Notes under the pieces: generated by a model
The model's database searches: none
What the model was told of the DNA's origin: nothing
Seen by the model: only the letters and a program-made list of their open reading frames with translations
Shown here: piece by piece, positions 56,800 through 64,000 of the stretch
Layout: each line of letters opens with the position of its first letter
Numbering within the stretch: position 1 is the first letter of the stretch
NCBI GenBank assembly: GCA_907165135.1
Contig: OU015567.1
Span: forward strand, 1,927,001 to 1,991,000
Direction: 5' to 3'
DNA length: 64,000 nt
Source of the DNA: Oikopleura dioica
Taxonomy: Eukaryota; Chordata; Appendicularia; Copelata; Oikopleuridae
Made by a program: the position numbers and the translations under genes

Positions 56800-57617
56800 A
56801 ATTGGCTTATAAGATGAAAACTTGGCCGATTTTTCTAGCTTAGTTTAGGGGTTATATGACACAGTTTTGGAAAGCCCAGAAGCTGAGCTTTCATTTGGGC
56901 ACCATATCAAGGGGTCTGGTTTATGCCCGCAAGGCAATTCATGAGACCGGAAGTTCCGAAATCGGCACTAGATCTCTTCAATCGAATTTTTTAGTACCGG
57001 TAGTCACTCGAAATGGCTTCAGAGTAAGCGCGTTAGAAAGCCCAGTGTCTGAGCTTTCCAAAACGCTAATAAAATCTAGCTGCCCTGCTACCTAGTGGCC
57101 GCTAGGGATGCTAGAAACTCAAATTTGGCACCGTAAATGGGATTTCTTGCACTAGAACTTGCTCATTTGGTCGAAATTAAAGGCTTAAATTTGTTAATAA
57201 AGACGTAAACATCTTAGAAATGATGTTTAACGGTGACAAAACCAACCGGTCGAGACCAGGATTATGCAGTTTTCTTCCTAGAAATCCTTAAAATTCACTA
57301 TTCTAGCGCCCCTAGCGGCCACTAGATAGCAGGGCAGCTAGATTTTATTAGCGTTTTGGAAAGCTCAGACACTGGGCTTTCTAACGCGCTTACTCTGAAG
57401 CCATTTCGAGTGACTACCGGTACTAAAAAATTCGATTGAAGAGATCTAGTGCCGATTTCGGAACTTCCGGTCTCATGAATTGCCTTGCGGGCATAAACCA
57501 GACCCCTTGATATGGTGCCCAAATGAAAGCTCAGCTTCTGAGCTTTCCAAAACTGTGTCATATAACCCCTAAACTTACTTATAAAGATGGGCCGAATTTT
57601 CATCTAATAAGCCAATT
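56800..57617. mobile_element. Large foldback element, arms about 315 bp
   Basis: Left arm about 56800-57116 and right arm about 57302-57617 are inverted copies with few differences, shown by identical frames read in opposite directions (MTQFWKAQKLSFHLGTISRG). The outer ends are AATTGGCTTAT on both sides. The loop (about 185 bp) has no gene. The translated frames are a by-product of the repeat, not a protein. Most likely a long-TIR, non-autonomous DNA transposon; its transposase partner is not in the window. Confidence 0.88.
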
Positions 57618-57702
57618 ACTAATTGATGTCAATCATTATTAAGTTAGTCTTCCTTGTTAATATCGATAAGGAGAGGATGTGTGAATCTGAGTCATTTGCG
57701 AG

Positions 57703-58379
57703 ATGACCCCTTTAGGAGAGACAGTACTTTTGCTCGTGGACAACAGTTGTTCTGGCCCCCCGACGATCAATTACTACTTGAAATGCCTTCATCAGAAAAA
57801 TGATCGGCTTGAAATTATGTTTGTCATTCCGCATGAAAATTGCTCAGGTAAACGTCAATCCCGACAAGAATAAGAAGGTTCAGAATATAAATCTCTTTTT
57901 GAAAAAGAAGAAAACGAGGAGCTTTTTCGAAAGAATGGGCAACAGCGAAATCGATGAAAAAGTATCTGATGAAGATGATGGAATGCGAAACCGTCGCATG
58001 GGAATTTATTCCTATCATAAGTTATGATTCATAACTCCTAAATCAAGTCCCGTCTCAGAGACAATTCTCGATCACGCGAAAAAGATCAACGCAAAGATTA
58101 TCATTTCTTCAACGAAATCGTCTGGCCAAGTCTTCGGGTCTTCCGAAAATCGATACGAAGTAGGATCGGGCTCGAGAAGGCTTTTTTTTTGAGAAAATTG
58201 ATAGCGTTGTTGAGCTAGAAAAAGGAGGAACATCGAATGATTTGTTGAGAAATAACACTACAGGAATACCAGTCGTCATTGTCCCGATGAAAGGAAGATT
58301 CTACGATGAACTTTTTCGGAATAATCGCACCATTGATTATAGGAAAGGATCAAAGCTTACCGTTGTTGATGTCAATTGA
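57703..58379 (+). pseudogene. Universal stress protein (USP) family pseudogene
   Basis: Starts MTPLGETVLLLVDNSCSGPP (57703); a GTAAAC donor at 57848 and acceptor near 57910 continue ENEELFRKNG. Then small shifts are needed to read KKYLMKMMECETVAWEFIPI, SETILDHAKKINAKIIISST, SSGQVFGSSENRYEVGSGSR and GGTSNDLLRNNTTGIPVVIV to the TGA at 58379. One shift sits in a T9 run near 58182. The ATP-binding-type G-x2-G-x9-G(S) region is recognisable (GQVFGSSENRYEVGSGS). At least three frame breaks: pseudogene, or poor sequence. Confidence 0.65.
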
Positions 58380-58494
58380 TCAATTCTTGAATTCCTCCGA
58401 AAGAAATTACACAGTTAAGACAAAGAAATGCAACTCTTACTGATATGATTGAACAAGCATTGATTACAATACAGTTTGGTATGCTTGACATCGT

Positions 58495-58566
58495 GGTCTT
58501 ATGGTGTAACGGTTAGCACTCTGGACTCTGAATCCAGCGATCCGAGTTCAAATCTCGGTAGGACCT
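58495..58566 (+). tRNA. tRNA-Gln (CTG)
   Basis: 72 nt. Acceptor GGTCTTA pairs with TAGGACC; anticodon loop ACTCTGAAT holds CTG, with stem CTGG/CCAG; B box GAGTTCAAATC. No intron. Confidence 0.95.
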
Positions 58567-58831
58567 CTCTTTTTCGTTATCACTAAAGTCTTATCAGTGA
58601 TAAGTTATCACTAAAGTACATCCGCAAAAAAATGATTTTTGAGACACCTCTTCAACCATTTTGCTTCATTTTTAAATTAAAAGCAAAGAACAAATCTTAA
58701 TCGAGGAAGAAGTCATGACTGATCGATTTCACTGGGATACTTTTATCAGAAATATGCAGAGATAGCTAGGCTGTATTGACGCCCTGAATTTTAACATGTG
58801 GTCTGTATGTCGGCTGTAGACTTCCCGTCAA

Positions 58832-58913
58832 GACTGGATGGCCGAGCGGTCTAAGGCGTTGGATTAAGGCTCCAATCTCTTCGGGGGCGTGGGTTCGAAT
58901 CCCACTTCAGTCA
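58832..58913 (+). tRNA. tRNA-Leu (AAG)
   Basis: 82 nt with the long variable arm typical of Leu (CTCTTCGGGGGC). Acceptor GACTGGA pairs with TTCAGTC; anticodon stem TTGGA/TCCAA with loop TTAAGGC gives AAG. B box GGTTCGAATCC; terminator-like CTTTTT follows. Confidence 0.97.
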
Positions 58914-58993
58914 AATCTTTTTGGAAAGTTGTATTCTAGTTCTGTATTTACAGTAAGAGGAAGATATCTCAGACGAAGTGTTCGTATTCTGGT

Positions 58994-59404
58994 CTACTTT
59001 GGATGATGGCAATGGCGGCATAAAGAGACTTGTCGCCTTTTGGACGAGGCTAATTTGAGGATTTTCAAGTAAGGGGCCTTCTTTATAATTCTACGGCCTC
59101 TGAAAACCCGTTCCTGAAAGACTGGAACGGTATTGCATTTCCTCTTCCTTATTTCCTTTTCTTGCACTGTTATAAATCTGAAATGCGCCGCGTTAAAAAA
59201 TCAAATCTTCCCCGTTTATGCGTCTCACGCGGTTGTTATGAACAAAAGTCCGACGATAAGAATAGCAAAGCCAAAAACGCGCCCTATTTTTGCATCCGTG
59301 AAGCAGTATTTATCCAGCTCTCTATTGATCTCCCTCACTTCGTCGCATAAACTTGTCGATTCGCAGTAGAAATTTTCGTCTTTGATGTATCTTGCGAATT
59401 CCAT
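58994..59404 (-). CDS. Small single-pass membrane protein, 119 aa
   Basis: Exons 59229-59404 and 58994-59177 sum to 360 nt; a 51-bp GT-AG intron (GTGAGA...TTTCAG). Soluble Cys-containing N-terminus (FARYIKDENFYCESTSLCDE, LDKYCFTDAKIG), helix FGFAILIVGLLFITTAFI, and a very basic tail (VQEKEIRKRKCNTVPVF, RGRRIIKKAPYLKILKLASS). Without splicing, exon 1 alone gives a 59-aa ORF. Topology by the positive-inside rule: N-terminus outside. Not recognised. Confidence 0.6.
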
Positions 59405-59465
59405 TTTTATGACCTTTTACGGGTTAAATTTTTCTTATCTTAAAAATATTCAAAACAGTCTATCT

Positions 59466-59838
59466 TCAACCCTTTGGATAAATACTCGAAGGAAACTGAG
59501 GCTCCATTTCCGCCCAATTTTCAAACCCACATTTCCTCTCATGTCCGGGCAGCCAGACACCATGGTCGATAGACATGATGTCTACAAAGTTCTCGCAGCA
59601 GTCGACTCTTTGAAAATATTTAGCCGCCGATGTGGAATTTCAAACAAACCTCAAAAGTTGAATTCGGCACATGTCAAATGTGATGGACGAATAATTATTT
59701 CGATTTTGACCAACCACACTTAGTTTGTTTTTAACCTCCTGGCGCACCATCGCCACAGAATTGGCAATCCTACCTTTTACAATCGGAACAGTAAGACATC
59801 TCGCAAAACTCTCGTCTTTCCCCCTTGGCTTCTTTCAT
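59466..59838 (-). CDS. Tiny Cys-rich protein, 68 aa
   Basis: Exons 59774-59838 and 59466-59607 sum to 207 nt. Sequence: MKEAKGERREFCEMSYCSDC, KRVDCCENFVDIMSIDHGVW, ERKCGFENWAEMEPQF. CxxxxCxxC followed by CC suggests metal binding or disulfides. No leader is visible from this start, so a 5' exon may be missing. The 166-bp intron contains another open stretch (CQFCGDGAPGG) that could be an alternative exon. Confidence 0.45.
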
Positions 59839-60280
59839 CAAAAGAATTAAAGAAAATATCATTTGAATTTGCGGCAAATATAGAGATATTGTGTATGTGG
59901 ATATCCGTGTATTCAACTGACAAAAAGGAAGGATGAATTCTTAACGGCCAGATGAACACAACAAGTAAAGGTATTTAAGTGTTCCTTGAATTTTTAAAGA
60001 CGAAACGACTTCTTTTGACGCGTTGTAAGTGACTACTCATACGGCACTCAGAGTACTAAACTCGGTTTCAAGAACTATCAATAATCGATGAAATAATATT
60101 TCGACAAAATTTCAAAATTGTTGACCCCGTGTGAAATTTACGCGCAAAGCACGTGCTCTGGAAGAACGCTCTTTCTATTTCAAATACGTAAAAACGGTAT
60201 GGGAATCGGCCATCTGGAGAGAACATTTTTACAACTTCGATGAAAAAGCGATCATTCTCCTTCTTCAAAAAAGAGAAATC
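59839..60280. other. Intergenic, carboxypeptidase promoter
   Basis: No supported frame on the plus strand except the out-of-frame leader at 60131-60355. Probably the promoter and 5' UTR of the downstream gene. Confidence 0.4.
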
Positions 60281-61471
60281 ATGAAGCTCGCCTGTTTGAT
60301 CGCATCTGCCCTCGCTAACCGACGATTCGATGAGGACAAGGTAAGAACTTCTTGATATTCTAGATCCGAAATGATGCTTTAGGTCGTTTCCGTCGATAAT
60401 CTCACCATCGGCCAGATCCAGACGATCAAGACCTTGGATCGAGTCATGAACTTCGACTTCTGGTCTCCCGAGAGCGTCGACGAGCTCGTCCCCGGCGGCA
60501 CTGCTGACATCCACGTTTCCCGATTCTTCGCCAACGAGCTCGAGGATGCCTTCCGAGCCGCTGATGTCGACTACGAGTTCACCATCCAGAACCTCCAAGA
60601 ACAAATTGACATCGAGACCATGTTCTCTCGAAACCACGGAAAAGCCCACGATCTTCTCCAGTACAATGACTACGATACCATCAAGTCTTACTCTCAGTCT
60701 TTCGATGGCTACTTCACCTACGGTTCTTCCTTCGAAGGCCGAGATCTTTTCGGTGTCAAGTTCGGAACCGGAGCCAAGGTCATCTCCGTCGACTGCGGTA
60801 TCCATGCTCGAGAATGGATCTCGCCCGCCTACTGCCAGTGGTTCATGAACGAAGCCAAGAACGGCCAGTTTAACCAGTACCTCAGCGATGTTACCTTCGT
60901 CGTTATGCCATCCATCAATCCTGACGGCTATGTCCAGACCTGGAATGGCGACCGAATGTGGCGAAAGAACCGAGCCACTGGCTACGGTGCCTGCGTTGGT
61001 GTCGATCTCAACCGAAACTACGCCGCCAACCACGCCGGACCAGGTGCTTCTGACCGACCATGCTCCGACACCTACCACGGTCCATCCGCTTTCTCCGAGC
61101 CCGAGTCTAAGGCCCAACAGGACGCTATCCAGCCATACATCGATGACGGCAGCCTCAAGGCCTTCTTGACCTTCCACAGCTACTCTCAGCTCATCATCTT
61201 CCCCTACTCTTACGACTACACTTCACAGGCCCCCAACAAGGCCGAACTTCAGCAGGTCGGTGACGAGATGGCCGCTGCTATCCGAGAAGTGCACCGACAG
61301 AGCTACCAGCCCGGCCAGGGAACAGATATTCTCTACCCCGCCGCCGGTGGTTCCGACGATTGGGCTTACGATGCCATGCTCAGCGCTGGCAACTCTGGTC
61401 CTCTCTCCTACACTAGGGTCGGCCAAAAAAAAATCGATCTCGTGTTTCAATTACGAATTATACCTTGTTAG
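60281..61471 (+). CDS. Carboxypeptidase B-like M14 metalloprotease, C-terminally truncated
   Basis: Exons 60281-60340 and 60383-61471 (42-bp intron), 382 aa as read. Signal peptide MKLACLIASALA, an activation propeptide (about 20-110), then the peptidase domain. Zinc ligands: His and Glu in DCGIHAREW, His in FLTFHSYSQ; substrate residues in DLNRNY (Asn144-Arg145); ILYPAAGGSDDW gives Tyr248 and Asp255, i.e. basic-residue (B-type) specificity. The frame then reads SGPLSYT and the homologous FELRD with catalytic Glu270 is missing: sequence after 61414 is unrelated (VGQKKIDLVF...). C-rich codon use suggests a highly expressed digestive enzyme originally. Confidence 0.88.
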
Positions 61472-61919
61472 AAAGAGGAAAACGAGACGATTCGAATGGT
61501 ACTAACCATTTGTCTGTGCGAGTTGGGGAAATTTTTTTAGAATTTTTTGAAAATCGTGATTTTCGTCACTAAAAACGTGAATCTTGGACGTTTCTAAATA
61601 TCAAATTTTTGGCTACGCCAAATATCAAGCCTTGATTGGCAAGTGATTGCCGACCTCGGTCAAGTTTGGCCACTTATTGCCGGAGGACCTCCCGGAGGAC
61701 CCCCTGAATAGAAGACCAACTGGTTGAAGACCAATATTCAAATAAATATATAAATAGCCTTGCTTGGCCGAAAACTGCCACATTAAACCACTTTCGTTTA
61801 CTGTCTGCCGTAAACCTTCCGAAGGAACCCAGTTGAAAGACCAACTCCTGGATGACTTGAGGCGAATAAGCCTGTCTCTTAAATTCAGTCAGGTACAGTG
61901 GGTTGCGCAGATCGTGCAC
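61472..61919. other. Unexplained flank of the truncated gene
   Basis: AT-rich, then a segment with TGATTGGCAAGTGATTGCCG and GGAGGACCTCCCGGAGGACC that blends into the repeat array. No gene. Confidence 0.4.
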
Positions 61920-62265
61920 TCCTGAAGCCGGCCTGGAGGGGAGGCAAGCCCCGTTTCTTGGATTCAGTCAGGTAAGGGGCCAAGCCGACCCGGAGGGGAG
62001 GCCAGCCTCGTTTTTTGGATTCAGTTAGGTTAGGGGCCAAGCCGGCCTGGAGGGGAGGCCAGCCCCGTTTCTTGGATTCAGTTAGGTAAGGAGCCAAGCC
62101 GACCCGAAGGGGAGGCAAGCCCCGTTTCTTGGATTCAGTCAGGTAAGGGGCCAAGCCGACCCGGAGGGGAGGCCAGCCTCGTTTCTTGGATTCAGTTAGG
62201 TTAGGGGCCAATGCGAACCGGAGGGGACGCTAGCCCCGTTTCTTGGATTCAGGTAGGTACGCATC
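61920..62265. repeat. 57-bp tandem repeat array, about six units
   Basis: Unit contains GGAGGGGAGGCCAGCC, CCGTTTCTTGGATTCAGT and AGGTAAGGGGCCAAGCCG. Read on the minus strand it keeps one frame and gives a 19-aa periodic peptide (LTESKKRGWPPLRVGLAP), because 57 is divisible by three. No start context or flanking gene supports translation. One more partial unit lies near 62455-62500 in opposite orientation. Confidence 0.9.
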
Positions 62266-62308
62266 GGCTTGGTCCTGTAGGATCAGGCAAAGGCGAGTGA
62301 AAAGTATT

Positions 62309-62379
62309 GAAGAAGCCTGGGGTCGAACCAGGGACCTCCGTGTTCATGAACCGGTGTGCTACCACTGCACTACTTCTCC
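62309..62379 (-). tRNA. tRNA-like sequence, probable pseudogene or SINE head
   Basis: 71 nt folding as a cloverleaf: acceptor GGAGAAG/CTTCTTC, D stem GTGC/GCAC, T arm CCTGG-TTCGACC-CCAGG with a perfect B box. The anticodon stem CCGGT/CACGG has two mismatches and the loop TCATGAA lacks U33, so an amino acid identity is not assignable. It lies between two repeat arrays, which favours a SINE-derived or dead tRNA. Confidence 0.6.
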
Positions 62380-62605
62380 TGGGGACTTTGTCCGCCATTA
62401 GAGCCAGTTACTATGCCTAAGAGGAGGGGACCTTCTCCCACAGTCCCTTACCTAACTAAATCAAAGAAACGGGGCTTGCTTATCCTTCGGGTCGGCTTCG
62501 AATTCAAGAGTCATTTAGATAGAACTGAGTGAAAATGAGTCAGCATGAGCAAATGAGTGAAAAATGGCGATCCTCGGTTTTATTGGCGTGCCCCGAGTGA
62601 GACTT

Positions 62606-63330
62606 TTAATACTTTTAGGATTTTTCAAAAAGACATTTTGTGCATCTTGAACCCTGTTAATGACTGTACGCAATTTCAGAAGTCATTGACTAAGCCTTTC
62701 TAATACAAACACAGACTTGCAGACAACAGGTATCAGTTGGAAGACTTCTGATACTTTGAGGATTATGCAAAAAGACGTTTTGAGCATCTTTAGCCCTTTT
62801 TGTGACTGTATGCAATTTGGGAAGTCATTGACTAAGCCTTCCTAATACAGACACTGACTTACAGATGATAGGTATCAGTTGGAGGACTTCTGATACTTTG
62901 ACGATTTTCCAAAAAGACATTTTGGGCATCTTTAGCCCTGTTAATGACTGTATGCAATTTTCGGAGTCATCGACAATGCGTTTCTAACACAGACACTGAC
63001 TAACGGATCATAGGTATCAGTTGGAGGACTTCTGATAGTTTGACGATTTTCCAAAAAGACATTTTGGGCATCTTTAGCCCTGTTAATGACTGTATGCAAT
63101 TTACGGAGTCATCGACAATGCGTTTCTAATACAGACACTGACTAACAGATGATAGGTATCAGTTGGAGGACTTCTGATACTTTGACAATTTTCCAAAAGA
63201 CATTTTGGGCATCTTTAGCCCTGTATATGACTGTATGCAATTTTCGGAGTCATTGACTAAGCGTTTCTAATACAGACATTACCTTACAGATCATAGGTAT
63301 CAGTAGCAGGACTTCTGATGATGTTATCAT
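62606..63330. repeat. 143-bp tandem satellite, about five copies
   Basis: Each unit contains CAAAAAGACATTTTG, GCATCTTTAGCCCTGTTAAT, GACTGTATGCAATTT, GTCATTGACTAAGC and GATAGGTATCAGTTGGAGGA. Unit starts fall near 62627, 62768, 62910, 63053 and 63196 (spacing 141-143). A degenerate sixth copy begins near 63340. No coding frame. Confidence 0.9.
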
Positions 63331-64000
63331 AATTCAAAAGACATTTCGTGTAATTTGAACGACTAGAAACTACATTCACAGTGCTGAAGGTCATTCAAGA
63401 CCTCTTAATGATACAGATAGAGACCAACAGATCCTCTGATAATAGACTCTCATGAATATCACCGATGATATCCACACAATACTTAGTTAATAATTTTTTA
63501 TCATTGTTCAAACATATACATAAGAATTTGAACCCGTTTTGTCCTTTTAAAAGACTTTTTTCTTCATTTTTAAGTTCTCGTAAATATCCAGCAGTTTTAT
63601 TTAAAAATTATTAGAAAAAATTCCCCAACTCATATAAGCATTCTGAAAGAACAAAGTTATTCCTAAGTGTTTAATCTAACTTATGAGCAAAAATTTGGGA
63701 TTGAAACATCTTTTTTTATTGATTTATGAATGAATGAATACCTGAGTTAACCATATATAAGGGTAATTGGCACAAAACACCCTTCCATAAAAATGGTATA
63801 TGAGTATTCAATCTCTCTTTTGTTCACAACCTGTATAATTTGAACCCTTCTCTATCGTATTCTGCCACCAGATATATCATTTGCCTTGAATATATAGTGA
63901 ATTTAATTTTTTTAAGCAAGTATGTCAAATTCAAGTCCCAATTTTTGGAAAAAATGCCCTTGAGTGAGACCTGAACATCGGATCTCAGCAATTTTTGGTC
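63331..64000. other. AT-rich end of the window
   Basis: A decayed satellite unit, then AT-rich DNA with no supported gene. Confidence 0.5.

Noticed and set aside
56856-57603. Two open frames with the same protein in opposite directions
   Set aside because: They are products of the inverted arms of the foldback element, not two genes.
60068-61177. 369-residue open frame antisense to the carboxypeptidase
   Set aside because: It mirrors the strongly C-ending codons of the real gene; its composition (Val, Gly, Asp, Glu) is typical of an antisense shadow, with no homology.
62309-62379. Functional tRNA-Met
   Set aside because: CAT appears in the loop, but the stem mismatches and missing U33 put it out of the anticodon position; treated as tRNA-like.

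Overview
The window looks like nuclear DNA of a larvacean tunicate, most likely Oikopleura dioica or a close relative. The reasons are an AT-rich sequence, tightly packed multi-exon genes, very short introns (mostly 37-60 bp, often 42-51) that restore long frames when removed, several introns reading GA...AG, metazoan protein families (FGF, RGS, SLC10, C-type lectin, calcium-binding EGF, kelch, trypsin, M14 carboxypeptidase) and eukaryotic tRNA genes. The species is inferred. All gene models were spliced by eye; I checked frame and exon-length sums but had no transcripts.

Layout. 1-3.3 kb: a partial secreted Ig-like gene and an RGS gene, both minus. 5.9-6.9 kb: a secreted CUB protein. 7.9-8.4 kb: a MITE. 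9.3-11.4 kb: two decayed tandem relatives of a Cys-rich protein; one coding exon is split by a hAT-like element filled with a GAGCT satellite. 11.8-13.5 kb: glycine cleavage H protein and a membrane-hairpin protein. 13.9-17.3 kb: a double trypsin with a Cys-rich tail. 17.6-19.4 kb: a phospholipase A2-like protein lacking the catalytic pair. 20-23 kb: a small basic gene, a C-type-lectin-like membrane gene and tRNA-Lys. 23.1-27.9 kb: an SLC10 transporter, a Thr-rich membrane mucin and an FGF. 29.1-32.2 kb: a kelch gene with one frameshift and an acidic/basic nuclear-type gene. 32.3-45.2 kb: about 13 kb with no gene I can support, but several foldback or MITE elements, which is striking in such a compact genome. 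45.2-48.1 kb: four small secreted or membrane genes. 48.6-54 kb: a C-type lectin plus about 18 EGF modules. 54.3-56.6 kb: a probable ciliary protein, a small membrane ORF and a type II C-type lectin. 56.8-57.6 kb: a large foldback element. 57.7-59.8 kb: a universal-stress-protein pseudogene, two tRNAs and two tiny genes. 60.3-61.5 kb: a carboxypeptidase cut three codons before its catalytic Glu. 61.9-63.3 kb: two tandem-repeat arrays and a tRNA-like sequence.

There are no operons or CRISPR arrays. The common theme is secreted, Cys-rich extracellular proteins, with tandem family members decaying beside active-looking ones and small non-autonomous DNA transposons between and sometimes inside genes.
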